From Melioribacter sp. (GTDB lineage: Bacteria; Bacteroidota; Ignavibacteria; Ignavibacteriales; Melioribacteraceae), in contig JAOACD010000006.1 in assembly GCA_026417975.1 (NCBI GenBank), positions 1 to 64,000 of the forward strand: DNA of 64,000 nucleotides, in the 5' to 3' direction. Below the pieces are notes generated by a model, which saw nothing but the letters and a program-made list of their open reading frames with translations, ran no database searches and was not told where the DNA came from. The stretch's first letter is position 1; each line of letters begins with the position of its first letter. Both the position numbers and the translations under genes were made by a program. This document shows, piece by piece, positions 9,189 through 18,535 of the stretch.

Positions 9189-11597
9189 TCAGAGAACATA
9201 TCTCGTAACTAAACCAATAAAAGAATTAGTAGATTTACCAGGAAATCTTAAGATTCTTGTTTGAAAAGCTATATTTAAATTTCTAATTAAATTATAGTCT
9301 GCAACAATCTCCAAAGCTTGTCTATCAAAATCACCAAAACTTGGGCTCAAAGTAGCTGAAAGTAAAAGTCTATTTTCAAACAATCTGTATTTTGTACCTG
9401 CAGTTATAGTAAAATATTCATATTGTGAATTAGCAATTTCAGTAGAATTATATAATAACTGGAAAATCGAAGTTAAATTATTTGCCCAATAACTATTTAC
9501 AGAAAATGATATTGAATTATAACTAGCATCCATATTTAAAAGGCTATTATCTTCTCTTTTTTGGGTTGTTAAAGAAAGCGAGGTATTATGTCTTACACCT
9601 AATCTTATATCATAAGCTAAAAGTAATGAAAGTCTATTTGTTACATCATTCACAATATAATTATTATAGATTGAGTCACTAAAATTAATCCCATTGTTGT
9701 TTTTATACTTAGTATATCCTATTGTAATGCTTGGGAAATTTGCTCTTAAAAATAAAGATGCTGTAGTGTTAAAAGTTTCGTAAGTAGTTGTTGCAATTTT
9801 AGTTTTTTGCAAATTATCTTCTAATTTTTCATAGCCAATAGTAAAGAAAAATTGATTGTTGAACATTCTTATTCTATCAGATATATTAAATCCTTTTACA
9901 TCCGTTCTTATAAAGTTTTGACCAAAAGAAGTATAATCATTACCCCTATAAATATAGGTAGCATTCACAGTATTATTGAAATAATTTATATTCAGTGTAG
10001 CTTCACCTGCAAAAGAAGCTAACTTCTGGGGATTAAGAGGACCAATGTATTGGTTAACTGTAATAATCTTGCCAAGTAATTTTTTGATTCTTTTAATATT
10101 TTCTGGATCAATATCAAAAGCCTTTCCTTGACCAAAGATTGAATCTATTTGTGAATCTGATAATGTACCAGGAGAAATATTTTTATTAAAAATGCTGAAT
10201 GCTGCTTGCGACTTAAATACAACATTTTGTTGATCAAGAGCTAACATTAAGTCTGTTCCAATTACAGCATTTTCCTGAGGTCTAGCTGCAAATTCTACTG
10301 AATTAGGGTCATCTTTTGAATGCAAATAAGAAAAACCTAATTGAAAATTTTCACCACTCCCAAATGACGGCCTAACTGCAAAAATTTTTCTACTATACGT
10401 CCCTAACTTAACTCTTCCATACGGGTAATTGTACTTACTTTCGTTAATGGGTATTACATCATAAGCAAGTGGAGCTTGGTTTTTTAAGAAAGTTTCAAGT
10501 AAAGAACCTTCTACTTTTCTTGTTATCTCTCCATAAGTAGCGCTCAAGTTAATAATTCCTAAGTTTAAGCTACCATTTATTCCACGAACTCTTTTCCCAT
10601 TCATTATTAAATCTGAAAACTGAGGATATGAATCGCCGACCTGTAAGGTAAACAAGTCTCCATTTCGAATAGTAAATGTATATCTATTGTAAGGCTGAAG
10701 ATATCTCTTCTCTTCTGATGTCACATAAAGCTGACCACTAAATAAAAAATTTCCAGATGTAGCACGTGCTTCGGCACTTAAATTATTATACCACGTAGAA
10801 GTTTTATTAAAACTTTCATTCCTAGATTCTGCTTTTATAGAACCACCAAAGTTCCATTTCTTAGTTATTTCTTCTGCTTTTTGAGGAGTAATAATTTGAA
10901 TATTCCTAGTAAGTGTACCGTACAGATTTGCATCTTTATCATAGAGCTGAATTTCAATCTTTGCAGGGCCATATTTGAGGTTCTTAATATTTTGACCACT
11001 TATAACTATCAAGTCATTTGCATTTAACGAATGTTGAGTAATATCCACCTGATTCAATAGTATTTTTGTTTTATTAATATCTATATTCTCCCCAGCTTTA
11101 ATAAATGAAATAGATATTAATAAATCCGCAGGAGTTACAATTTCATTTTCAGAAGGACTTAAAATCATAATATCTTCTTTTTGTCTTTCAATACTACTAA
11201 TAGCTAATTGAAGAGCAGAGTTGTTACTTTCAACATTAGGAGGATAAGTTTTTACTGAGCCATCTTTTAAATTGAGAATAAAATAATATTCTAAAATTGG
11301 AGGTTTAACCTCGTCTGCAGGAATAGTCACCGTAGCAGTTGTCCCCAAAATTTGTAATTCAATTTCCTTAAAATCTGTCTGATTTGAGAATTTATAAGCC
11401 AGCTCAATAGATGAGATATTTTCTGTTGAAATCAAATCTATTATAAAAGTCAACGGAGATTTTTCTTTTGCTTCTTCGGTTTTAATGTTTAATATGTATT
11501 CGCTTTCCTGAGCATAAACAAAAGTTGTCAATATAGATAATAAACACAAATTTAGAAAAATCTTAGTTTTTACTTTTATAGTGAAAATTCTCTTCAT
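9189..11597 (-). CDS. large outer-membrane beta-barrel protein with N-terminal Ig-like domains
   Basis: Unrecognised family, 802 aa from the chosen start. A signal peptide (about residues 1-30, ending FVYAQ) is followed by two Ig-like beta domains (about 30-140 and 145-240; the second begins ILSPSENEIVTPADLLIS, typical of surface Ig folds). The rest is a long run of alternating amphipathic strands rich in Tyr, Phe and Asn with polar turns, ending in a barrel-like strand with terminal Leu, as expected of a large outer-membrane barrel. The ATG at 11597 is chosen because GGGAGGT lies 5 nt upstream; an in-frame TTG four codons earlier (11609) is inside that site. It sits between the FecR-domain gene and the CHASE2 cyclase gene. 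No TonB box or plug is evident. Confidence 0.75.
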   Translation of the reverse strand: MKRIFTIKVKTKIFLNLCLLSILTTFVYAQESEYILNIKTEEAKEKSPLTFIIDLISTENISSIELAYKFSNQTDFKEIELQILGTTATVTIPADEVKPPILEYYFILNLKDGSVKTYPPNVESNNSALQLAISSIERQKEDIMILSPSENEIVTPADLLISISFIKAGENIDINKTKILLNQVDITQHSLNANDLIVISGQNIKNLKYGPAKIEIQLYDKDANLYGTLTRNIQIITPQKAEEITKKWNFGGSIKAESRNESFNKTSTWYNNLSAEARATSGNFLFSGQLYVTSEEKRYLQPYNRYTFTIRNGDLFTLQVGDSYPQFSDLIMNGKRVRGINGSLNLGIINLSATYGEITRKVEGSLLETFLKNQAPLAYDVIPINESKYNYPYGRVKLGTYSRKIFAVRPSFGSGENFQLGFSYLHSKDDPNSVEFAARPQENAVIGTDLMLALDQQNVVFKSQAAFSIFNKNISPGTLSDSQIDSIFGQGKAFDIDPENIKRIKKLLGKIITVNQYIGPLNPQKLASFAGEATLNINYFNNTVNATYIYRGNDYTSFGQNFIRTDVKGFNISDRIRMFNNQFFFTIGYEKLEDNLQKTKIATTTYETFNTTASLFLRANFPSITIGYTKYKNNNGINFSDSIYNNYIVNDVTNRLSLLLAYDIRLGVRHNTSLSLTTQKREDNSLLNMDASYNSISFSVNSYWANNLTSIFQLLYNSTEIANSQYEYFTITAGTKYRLFENRLLLSATLSPSFGDFDRQALEIVADYNLIRNLNIAFQTRILRFPGKSTNSFIGLVTRYVL

Positions 11598-11620
11598 TTT
11601 ACCTCCCAATAGTTTGATTA

Positions 11621-12346
11621 TTACTCCTCTGAACTATAATACTCTATTTCAATATTCCCTCGTTGTGTTTTTATAATTACTTTTTTAATTGTAGTTTTCT
11701 TTGAGTCGTTTGCTTTATTTATATCTTCTGGTGATTGTGCTCTAAACTGGAAATTACCATCATTAGTAATTACTACTGTATTTCCCTCTTGTAAAATTCC
11801 TTCGCCACCTTGTGGACCAAGAAAACTCAAATGTGCACTTCCAGAATCAAGAGACATAGTAAAAGTGCTATCTTCGGTATACTCAAGAAATCCACTCGTT
11901 CCTCTAATAGAAGCTACAACTGTAGGAGTTGTAAATTTGAATTCTTCATTTTCGGATAGTTTATTTACATCAAAACTAATTAGTCCTTTTTGAATAAAAG
12001 TATTTTTATCTAATCTTTGCTGTTTCTTTTCACCATAAATATGAAGAATTGAATTTTCTCTTACTCTCAACAAACCAGTTCCATCTGTAAATAGAATTAA
12101 AGCTAAAGATTTTGAACCTGTTTTAACTTCATTACCATCATTTAATATTAAACCTACACTAGCTTTTTGCCAATCTGATTGTTGTGATGATTTTCTATAG
12201 TCTACGTCTTTAAAAACTTTTTTTACAACTGCTACAGGGCTATTAGCTGTAGCTTCTGCACCTATACTTTTTATATCTTCACTTTTTAGAACCAAAGTAA
12301 GAGAAAAATACGAAACAAGTATTAATAAAAACAAATTTGTTCTCAT
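11621..12346 (-). CDS. FecR-domain exported protein
   Basis: Exported protein, 241 aa, with an N-terminal signal peptide or anchor and a FecR-type domain: a KASVGLILNDGNEVKTG segment, then SLALILFTDGTGLLRVREN and FKFTTPTVVASIRGTSG, the hallmark order of the FecR fold (about residues 50-190). Classical FecR proteins relay outer-membrane signals to an ECF sigma factor; here the neighbour is a CHASE2 cyclase instead. The C-terminus ends in a Lys-rich beta segment with no cytoplasmic anti-sigma part. ATG at 12346 is preferred because GAGGGTG lies 6 nt upstream; the longer reading would need TTG at 12361. It ends 23 bp before the barrel gene. Confidence 0.85.
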   Translation of the reverse strand: MRTNLFLLILVSYFSLTLVLKSEDIKSIGAEATANSPVAVVKKVFKDVDYRKSSQQSDWQKASVGLILNDGNEVKTGSKSLALILFTDGTGLLRVRENSILHIYGEKKQQRLDKNTFIQKGLISFDVNKLSENEEFKFTTPTVVASIRGTSGFLEYTEDSTFTMSLDSGSAHLSFLGPQGGEGILQEGNTVVITNDGNFQFRAQSPEDINKANDSKKTTIKKVIIKTQRGNIEIEYYSSEE

Positions 12347-12368
12347 ATCTATCACCCTCAATTATTTT

Positions 12369-13421
12369 TCACTTTGGGTTAACAGTAATTGATATTATTG
12401 AATCTCTGTTTTGGTTTAAATAAGTTATAATGTTAATAAATTCAGAAAATGTAATTCTATTCCCATTAGCATCTGTTATTTCTATTTGTTCCGGATTAAT
12501 TCGATTACTTTGTAGAAAGTTAACAAGTTCATCAGAAATAATATTGTTTGAATTGCTAAATAAATTTATTAACTGTAAAATGTAATCATCCTGTTGATTT
12601 CTTTGCTCGTTTATAGCTCTTACCACTTTGAACTTAACTGGCGGACTTTTTAATTCTTCTTCTCTACCAGGAAGATTAACAATAGCTTTAACTGCAATTA
12701 CTACAGTGGTATCTTCAATTAGTTCTCTATCAAGCAAATCTTTTAAATCAACACTAGTTACATTTCCCACATTTCTATTATTAACCAAAGGATTCCCTGC
12801 ATTTAGAGCTTCTTCATATGACAGTCCTTCTGAATAATAATTAGCTAAAATTTTATAACTTACAGCTCCAGGAGAACTTGTCCACGTTACTAAAATCGAA
12901 CCTCTATGTAGTTCACTATTTTCTTGAGGTGAAAGAATTGTTGGTGGAGTAGGATTTAAAAGTACTATGCTTTTTTCTGAAGTGGCCAATAGATTGTTTT
13001 GCTTATCTATTAAGTTGAATCTTATTAAAATAATTCCACTAGGTTTCCCTTTTTCTAAAATTTCTTTTACAAGTTCAGAATTGTATGAGCTAGATGCAAG
13101 ACTAATATCCATTTGACCAATTTCATCATTAAAAAAAGACCGAGAAATAAATGGCTCGGTTTTAAATCTCCCCACTTCAACATAATTACTAATTTGATCT
13201 TTTTTCCAATAAATTATTCCTTCTACAATAACCTCGATTTGGGGAGGATTGATTATTACTTGCATTATTCTTGGTTGATTTTCTAAATTTCTTTCAAAAG
13301 CAAAAGCTGAAAAATCAATTGCACTCAAGTCGCTTAGTATTTGTAATTCAATTGAGGGTTGTTGAGCTTTTAGATTTAAAATTGTTAATAAAAATAAAAA
13401 CAGAAAACTTTTATACCTCAT
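12369..13421 (-). CDS. exported Ig/fibronectin-like domain protein
   Basis: Secreted or periplasmic protein of 350 aa, unknown family. Signal peptide of about 19 residues (ending NLKAQ). Residues about 20-150 form a beta-rich domain; a fibronectin/Ig-like segment follows from TPPTILSPQENSELHRGS with WTSSPGAVSYKI, the usual Fn3 strand pattern (about 160-270); the last 80 residues look helical. The same 'ILSP.EN' opening is found in the barrel protein two genes downstream, suggesting related surface modules. ATG at 13421 follows a near-perfect ribosome-binding site (AAGGAGGTG). First gene of the four-gene CHASE2/FecR set; its 158-bp upstream gap could hold the promoter, but I see no convincing -35/-10 pair. 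Confidence 0.7.
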   Translation of the reverse strand: MRYKSFLFLFLLTILNLKAQQPSIELQILSDLSAIDFSAFAFERNLENQPRIMQVIINPPQIEVIVEGIIYWKKDQISNYVEVGRFKTEPFISRSFFNDEIGQMDISLASSSYNSELVKEILEKGKPSGIILIRFNLIDKQNNLLATSEKSIVLLNPTPPTILSPQENSELHRGSILVTWTSSPGAVSYKILANYYSEGLSYEEALNAGNPLVNNRNVGNVTSVDLKDLLDRELIEDTTVVIAVKAIVNLPGREEELKSPPVKFKVVRAINEQRNQQDDYILQLINLFSNSNNIISDELVNFLQSNRINPEQIEITDANGNRITFSEFINIITYLNQNRDSIISITVNPK

Positions 13422-13579
13422 TGGACACCTCCTTCTATCAGAGCAGATATGTTTTTAAAGGAAATTAGGTTAATAAAAAGTAAGTATTTAACTCGATTTA
13501 GACAAGTACTTTTAAGTGATGGAAGGCATAAAAAAAGATTTAACAATTTTTTTAAATTTAGAAAGACAGAAATGTAATT

Positions 13580-13906
13580 CTAATTTATCTTTTGACCTTT
13601 ATCTTGATTAACAAAACCAAATTGTGGTGAAGGCTGTATATCAATATTTATTTCGCCAAATCTTGCTTCATATCTTTCAATATTATCTTTCAATGCCCTC
13701 AAAAACATTTTAGCATGTTGAGGAGTAGTAATTATTCTTGCTAATACTCTTGCTTTCGGAACCCCTGGAACTACTCTTGTAAAATCAATAACAAACTCTG
13801 CTGGCGAATGTGTAATAATTGCTAAGTTTGAATAAATCCCTTCTGCTTCTTTTTCTCCAAGTTCAATGTTGATTTGCTGTGGTTTTAATTCATCTTGTTC
13901 CATCAT
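13580..13906 (-). CDS. DUF3467 family protein
   Basis: Small cytoplasmic protein (108 aa) of a conserved but uncharacterised family. The pattern fits DUF3467: a central EGIYSNLAIITHSPAEFVID segment (about 25-44), VVPGVPKARVLARIITTPQH (about 48-67) and a helical AKMFLRALKDNIERYE end. Starts at ATG 13906 or the adjacent second ATG, with AGGTG 5-8 nt upstream. An intrinsic terminator separates it from the TPR gene upstream, so it depends on read-through or a nearby promoter that I cannot identify. No signal peptide or membrane segment. Confidence 0.82.
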   Translation of the reverse strand: MMEQDELKPQQINIELGEKEAEGIYSNLAIITHSPAEFVIDFTRVVPGVPKARVLARIITTPQHAKMFLRALKDNIERYEARFGEINIDIQPSPQFGFVNQDKGQKIN

Positions 13907-13922
13907 ATTGCACCTTTTTTAT

Positions 13923-13965
13923 TAAAAAAAGAAGGGTTGTCTAAATTTCTTATTTTAGACAACCC
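13923..13965 (-). terminator. intrinsic terminator after the TPR gene
   Basis: Perfect 12-bp stem: GGGTTGTCTAAA (13934-13945) with TTTAGACAACCC (13954-13965), 8-nt loop, followed on the minus strand by TTCTTTTTTT. It begins 12 bp beyond the TPR gene's stop codon. Confidence 0.9.
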
Positions 13966-13976
13966 AGTTTATATTA

Positions 13977-15140
13977 TTACTTTCTGTATTGGTCTGCTTT
14001 ATTAAATGCTTCTTCTGATTTTTCTTTATTTCCTAAGTTAGCATAAACTTTACCAAGTAATTCCCAAATAGCTGGTTCTTTAGGGTTAACTTCTAGGTAT
14101 TTTTCAAGGTAAGGTATTGCAGCGCTAAATTTTTCTTTATAGGCATCACTAACCTCACCTTTTTCTTCCATTTCCTCTCTTATTTTTGCCCCCCAACGAA
14201 TGTAAGTTACTGCCAAATTATAAATTGCATTAGTATAACTTGGATCAAGTTCAACAGCTGCTTTAAATTGAGCTTCAGCCTCAGGGTAGTTATTAGCATT
14301 CAAAAGAAGAACGCCATAGTTATATCTATAGAACTTATTATTAGGTTCTTTATTTACGCCCTCTTTAAATGCTCCCATTGCAACGTCTAACTTGTTAGCT
14401 GAAATATATGCGTTCGATAACCTCAATAATATTTCACCGTCGTCTGGGTATTTAGCTTTCCCTTTTTCTAAAACTTCTATTGCTTTATTAAAATTTTCCA
14501 TTGCTTGAAGGCTATCAGAAACATTCTTAGAAACTTTGTAACTATCCATTAATTGATTCCCTTTTTCAGTATAGATTTGACCAAGCATTGCAAATGCTTC
14601 TGAAGAAGTACCTATATTAACTAACTTTTGCAATGGTTCAATTGTATCATCTATTCTATTTAAATTAAGATATGTATAGACCAGATTAATATAGGCCCCT
14701 GCTGAATCTGGTTCACATAGGATTGAGTTTTTAAAGTTCTCTGCTGCTTTTTCAAAAAACATTTTCATCGAATCTTTGTCAGCGGTTTTAGTAGCTTTAT
14801 TAAAAAAGCTTACTCCCTTATTAAATCCTGTAGCCCAATAATATCTTTTTGAATCTCTAATCTCATTTTCAAATTTTTTACTAATGGAGAGTGACTTATC
14901 AAAGGCTTCTAACATTTTTGGGATATCGCCTTCTTCACCGTAAAGGTAACCAAGTAAGTACCAACCTTCATCGCTATTAGGATTTTTCTGAACTTCTTTT
15001 AATAAAGTTTCTTTGGCTTTTTCATATTGTTTTTGATTAATATAAAGTTTTGCACCTGTTAATTCCGCAGATGCACATTGGAATGCTGTGATTCCAAATA
15101 CCATTCCTAAAATACTTAAATAAATAAATACTTTTTTCAT
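13977..15140 (-). CDS. TPR-repeat exported protein
   Basis: Tetratricopeptide-repeat protein, probably exported or anchored. From the ATG at 15140 it is 387 aa: a hydrophobic signal segment VFIYLSILGMVFGITAF followed by QCASAEL, which can be read as a signal peptidase site or a weak lipobox. The rest is helical TPR units, clear in the A/G/Y/A pattern of YEKAKETLLKEVQKNPNSDE, of YPDDGEILLRLSNAYISANK and of LDPSYTNAIYNLAVTYIRWG. The longer reading frame begins 12 codons upstream, but the chosen ATG has GGGAG 6 nt before it. Promoter at 15180-15209 and own terminator at 13923-13965, so it is a single-gene unit. Likely a scaffold; partner unknown. Confidence 0.85.
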   Translation of the reverse strand: MKKVFIYLSILGMVFGITAFQCASAELTGAKLYINQKQYEKAKETLLKEVQKNPNSDEGWYLLGYLYGEEGDIPKMLEAFDKSLSISKKFENEIRDSKRYYWATGFNKGVSFFNKATKTADKDSMKMFFEKAAENFKNSILCEPDSAGAYINLVYTYLNLNRIDDTIEPLQKLVNIGTSSEAFAMLGQIYTEKGNQLMDSYKVSKNVSDSLQAMENFNKAIEVLEKGKAKYPDDGEILLRLSNAYISANKLDVAMGAFKEGVNKEPNNKFYRYNYGVLLLNANNYPEAEAQFKAAVELDPSYTNAIYNLAVTYIRWGAKIREEMEEKGEVSDAYKEKFSAAIPYLEKYLEVNPKEPAIWELLGKVYANLGNKEKSEEAFNKADQYRK

Positions 15141-15179
15141 TGAATCTCCCAAAATAAAAAATGTTAAAAATAACATCGA

Positions 15180-15209
15180 AAAATAACCATTTTAGAATTC
15201 GTAAGTCAA
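15180..15209 (-). promoter_or_regulatory. promoter of the TPR gene
   Basis: Minus-strand TTGACT (15209-15204), 18-nt spacer, TATTTT (15185-15180). It lies between the frr terminator and the TPR gene. A perfect small palindrome, ATGTTA-AAAA-TAACAT (15161-15176), lies between it and the start codon. Confidence 0.5.
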
Positions 15210-15237
15210 GAATTACTAAAATGTAGCTTTAAATAAT

Positions 15238-15262
15238 AAAAAAACCCCGATAAATTTCGGGG
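15238..15262 (-). terminator. intrinsic terminator after frr
   Basis: CCCCG (15245-15249) pairs with CGGGG (15258-15262), extended by A/T pairs across the short loop, and is followed on the minus strand by a run of seven T. Ends the pyrH-frr transcript. Confidence 0.92.
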
Positions 15263-15270
15263 CATATTAA

Positions 15271-15831
15271 TTAAACTTCCATTATCTCTTTTTCTTTATG
15301 TTTAATTATTTCATCAATTTTTGCAATATGGTCATCTGTAATCTTTTGAACTTCTTTTTCAGCTTCTTTTAATTCATCTTCTGTCAATTCTTTATTTTTT
15401 TCCATTTTTTTGAGATGATCATTTGCATCTCTTCTAACATTTCTTATAGCAATTTTAGCGTCTTCTCCGAATTTCTTAACAAGCTTTACAAGTTCTTTTC
15501 TTCTTTCTTCTGTTAAAGGTGGAATAGGAACTTTAATATTTGTTCCATCACTTACAGGGTTTAATCCAAGATCAGAAGTGAGGATTGCTTTTTCAATTAC
15601 ACTTACCATACTTTTATCCCATGGCGTAATTGAAATTGTATGAGCATCAATAACAGAAAGATTTCCAACTTGATTTAGTGGTGTCATTGTTCCATAATAT
15701 TCAACTTTAATTCCATCTAAGAGTGCTGTTGTTGCTTTCCCAGTTCTAATTTTAGCTATTTCATTTCTGAAAGTTTCGATAGTCTTATCCATTCTTTGTT
15801 TTGCATCTTTGATTACTGGAAGATTCATCAT
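15271..15831 (-). CDS. frr: ribosome recycling factor
   Basis: Splits post-termination ribosomes together with EF-G. At 186 aa it is standard length. The N-terminal helix [20 protein letters not shown], the RTGKA motif after it, the hinge with [13 protein letters not shown], and [16 protein letters not shown] are all diagnostic. Starts with two adjacent ATGs (15831, 15828); GAGG lies 5 nt before the first. The gene begins 7 bp after the pyrH stop and ends just before a strong terminator, so pyrH-frr forms the last part of the translation block. Confidence 0.97.
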   Translation of the reverse strand: MMNLPVIKDAKQRMDKTIETFRNEIAKIRTGKATTALLDGIKVEYYGTMTPLNQVGNLSVIDAHTISITPWDKSMVSVIEKAILTSDLGLNPVSDGTNIKVPIPPLTEERRKELVKLVKKFGEDAKIAIRNVRRDANDHLKKMEKNKELTEDELKEAEKEVQKITDDHIAKIDEIIKHKEKEIMEV

Positions 15832-15838
15832 AGCAGCC

Positions 15839-16591
15839 TCATAATTTTTGATTAGATATGCTCTGAGTAATAAAATTTCCTACAGAGGTTCCTACATTTT
15901 CGCCAGTAACAACCCTCAAAAGATTATCAGGGACATCCATATTGAAAACTACAATAGGGAGATTATTCTCTCTGCACATACTTATAGCAGTCAAATCCAT
16001 AACACGTAAATTCATTTTCAAAACGTCGAGATATGAAATTTGTTCAAACATATTAGCATCAGGATTTTTTTCGGGGTCTGAGTCATAAACACCATTAACT
16101 CGCGTCCCTTTGAAAATTGCATCTGCTTCTATTTCTACTGCTCTTAATGTTGCCGCTGTGTCGGTACTAAAGTAAGGATGTCCTGTACCAGCACCAAAAA
16201 TTACAATTCTACCTTTTTCTAAATGTCTAATAGCTCTTCTTCTTATATATGGTTCAGCAATTTCCTCCATTTTAATTGCTGTCATCAAGCGTGTATAAAT
16301 TCCTTTATTTTCAAGAGCATTTTGTAATGCTAAAGAATTAATAATGGTTGCAAGCATTCCCATTTGGTCGCCTGTTACACGATCAATTCCTTGCGATGCA
16401 GCATTTAAGCCCCTGTATATATTCCCTCCACCAATAACAATTCCTACTTGAACACCAAGATCATGAACTTTTTTAATCTCTTCTGCAAAATAATTTAAAA
16501 CCTTGGGATCTATACCAAAGGATTGCTCCCCCATTAGTGATTCGCCACTTAGCTTTAGAAGTATGCGTTTATACTTAAGCTTATTGGACAT
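15839..16591 (-). CDS. pyrH: UMP kinase
   Basis: Phosphorylates UMP to UDP with ATP; amino-acid-kinase fold, hexameric and GTP-regulated in the family. From ATG 16591 it is 250 aa. Visible motifs: [14 protein letters not shown] (phosphate loop), [46 protein letters not shown] and the C-terminal GTSVG. The open frame extends 14 codons further upstream to 16633, but that part overlaps the tsf terminator (16631-16659) and lacks the family's conserved N-terminus, so the internal ATG is chosen. No good Shine-Dalgarno is seen for it. It lies between tsf and frr, the usual order. Confidence 0.95.
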   Translation of the reverse strand: MSNKLKYKRILLKLSGESLMGEQSFGIDPKVLNYFAEEIKKVHDLGVQVGIVIGGGNIYRGLNAASQGIDRVTGDQMGMLATIINSLALQNALENKGIYTRLMTAIKMEEIAEPYIRRRAIRHLEKGRIVIFGAGTGHPYFSTDTAATLRAVEIEADAIFKGTRVNGVYDSDPEKNPDANMFEQISYLDVLKMNLRVMDLTAISMCRENNLPIVVFNMDVPDNLLRVVTGENVGTSVGNFITQSISNQKL

Positions 16592-16630
16592 AAACTCATG
16601 CGAAGTATTTTTTACTATAAGTGAATATAA

Positions 16631-16661
16631 CAAAAAAGGTCTTATTAGAAAATAAGACCTC
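16631..16661 (-). terminator. intrinsic terminator after tsf
   Basis: Perfect 9-bp stem GGTCTTATT (16638-16646) with AATAAGACC (16651-16659), 4-nt loop, followed on the minus strand by TTTTTTG. It lies 8 bp after the tsf stop and probably reduces transcription into pyrH-frr. Confidence 0.85.
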
Positions 16662-16666
16662 TTTTG

Positions 16667-17536
16667 TTACTTCTTTTCATCGCTTAAATGAAAGCGCTTA
16701 AATCTTAGTAGTTTAACTTGAGAATTATTCTTTTTATTGAATTCTTCTAATAAAGTACCAACTTTTTTTGTATTGTCTTTAACAAACACTTGTTCAACTA
16801 GGCAATTTTCTTCATAGAATTTATTAAGTTTACCAGTTGCTATTTTTTCTAAAACTTGTTCAGGCTTTCCCTCTTTTCTTGCTAATTCTTTGTAAATTTC
16901 AAGTTCTTTATCTATAATTGATTTATCCACCTCTTCTCTATAAATTGTTAGAGGTCTCATTGCTGCAATTTGCATTGCAATATCTTTGAGTATTGGTTGA
17001 AATTCTTCAACTTTATCTTGTGGAACATTTTCTGCAGAAACTAAAACACCAAGTTTAGAACCATGATGAATATAATCTACAATCAAGCCATTATCTACAT
17101 ATTCATAAGCAAATCTTGAAATTTCTATTTTTTCACCAATTTTACCTATTAACGCATTTAGTTCATCCTGAACATTTTTACCATCAACATTCAATTGAAG
17201 AAGTGCTTGAACATCAGATGGCTTGTTTTCTACTAGTACATTCAGTACAAAATTGGCAAAATTAACAAAATCTTCACTCTTAGCTACAAAATCTGTTTCA
17301 CAGTTCACTTCAAGAATGACAGCAGATTTACCACTATTAAAGACTTTAGTAAGTACAAGTCCTTCGTTAGCAGCTTTTTCTGCTCTTTTTGCTGCAACTG
17401 CAGCTCCTTTTTTACGAAGCAACTCTATAGCTTTTTGAAAATCTCCATTAGCTTCTTCTAAAGCTTTTTTACAATCTACCATTCCAGCGCCAGTTTTTTC
17501 TCTAAGTTCCTTAACTTGATTTGCAGTTATAGTCAT
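16667..17536 (-). CDS. tsf: elongation factor Ts
   Basis: Nucleotide exchange factor that regenerates EF-Tu:GTP. 289 aa, normal length. N-terminal UBA-like domain with VKELREKTGAGMVDCKKAL (residues 7-25), then the core NCETDFVAKSEDF (EF-Tu contact) and the family pattern MQIAAMRP near the middle. ATG at 17536 is preceded by AGAGGA. It follows rpsB by 16 bp in the usual rpsB-tsf pair and is closed by an intrinsic terminator. Confidence 0.97.
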   Translation of the reverse strand: MTITANQVKELREKTGAGMVDCKKALEEANGDFQKAIELLRKKGAAVAAKRAEKAANEGLVLTKVFNSGKSAVILEVNCETDFVAKSEDFVNFANFVLNVLVENKPSDVQALLQLNVDGKNVQDELNALIGKIGEKIEISRFAYEYVDNGLIVDYIHHGSKLGVLVSAENVPQDKVEEFQPILKDIAMQIAAMRPLTIYREEVDKSIIDKELEIYKELARKEGKPEQVLEKIATGKLNKFYEENCLVEQVFVKDNTKKVGTLLEEFNKKNNSQVKLLRFKRFHLSDEKK

Positions 17537-17552
17537 ATTATCCTCTCTAATT

Positions 17553-18515
17553 TCAGTTATTTGATTCTTGAATATTTTTTACCTCTTCGTTTGGATTTGC
17601 AGTATCATTTGTTGAGGTTTGAGTAACGTTTTCTGATTTATCTATGTTTTTAGTTTCTATACCCTCAACTTTTTCTACTTTCTTTTTTTGTTCTACCTTT
17701 TTCTCATCACTATTAAACTTCACTCTTCTTATTTTTGCTTTTACAGGTTTCTTTTCTGCGTCTTGTTCTTGTTCTTCTGCAACTTTCTTTTCTTTCTCTT
17801 TTTCAGCTGCTTCTTGGGCTCTTATTTCTTGAGCTTTAGCATTGCCTTCAATAACAGCATCAGCAATAACCCTTGTAATAATTTCTATTGCACGAGTTGC
17901 ATCATCATTAGCAGGAATTACATAATCAATTGGGTCGGGGTCACAATTTGTATCTACAATTGCTACAACTGGAATATTTAATCTATTAGCTTCTTTAACT
18001 GCAATTGCTTCTTTTTTTACATCAACTACGAATATTGCACCTGGAAGCTTACTCATAGTTTCAACACCATCGAGAACCTTTCTCAACTTATCTTTTTCCC
18101 TAGTTAAAATAAGCCTTTCCTTTTTAGTAATTTTTTCGAAAGTTCCGTCACTTTCCATCTTCTCAATGTTTTGCATTCTTTTTACACTTTTTCTAATAGT
18201 AGTAAAGTTTGTAAGCATACCACCCAGCCATCTTTCGCTTACCCAATTCGAATCACATCTTTTAGCCTCGGATACTATAATCCCTTTTGCCTGTTTCTTA
18301 GTGCCTACAAACAATATTTTTTTACCCTGAGAAACTATTTCTGTAATTGCCTCTGCAGCTTTATCAATAGCTTGTTGTGTTTTTTTAAGGTCAATTATAT
18401 GAATCCCATTTTTTTCCATAAAAATATATGGCTTCATTTTGGGATTCCATCTTTGAGTTAAGTGTCCAAAGTGTGCGCCTGCTTCAATTAATTCTGTTAA
18501 TTGTACTCTTGGCAT
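17553..18515 (-). CDS. rpsB: 30S ribosomal protein S2 with a long charged C-terminal tail
   Basis: Small-subunit ribosomal protein. Residues 1-235 match S2: [20 protein letters not shown] at the start, [45 protein letters not shown] and [19 protein letters not shown]. The last 85 residues are an added tail rich in Lys and Glu, probably disordered, making 320 aa against about 240-260 usually. ATG at 18515 has AGGAG 5 nt upstream (18521-18525). The 121-bp gap upstream holds a structured RNA (18536-18613). Transcribed with rplM-rpsI before it and tsf after it, or from its own promoter in that gap, which I cannot see. Confidence 0.96.
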   Translation of the reverse strand: MPRVQLTELIEAGAHFGHLTQRWNPKMKPYIFMEKNGIHIIDLKKTQQAIDKAAEAITEIVSQGKKILFVGTKKQAKGIIVSEAKRCDSNWVSERWLGGMLTNFTTIRKSVKRMQNIEKMESDGTFEKITKKERLILTREKDKLRKVLDGVETMSKLPGAIFVVDVKKEAIAVKEANRLNIPVVAIVDTNCDPDPIDYVIPANDDATRAIEIITRVIADAVIEGNAKAQEIRAQEAAEKEKEKKVAEEQEQDAEKKPVKAKIRRVKFNSDEKKVEQKKKVEKVEGIETKNIDKSENVTQTSTNDTANPNEEVKNIQESNN

Positions 18516-18535
18516 AATTTCTCCTGTTTTTCTTC

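Noticed and set aside
16592-16633. Longer N-terminus for pyrH
   Set aside because: It overlaps the tsf intrinsic terminator and lacks family conservation; the ATG at 16591 begins the conserved protein.
17223-18461. Plus-strand frames opposite tsf and rpsB
   Set aside because: Low-complexity Ser/Phe-rich translations opposite Lys/Glu-rich genes; typical antisense artefacts.
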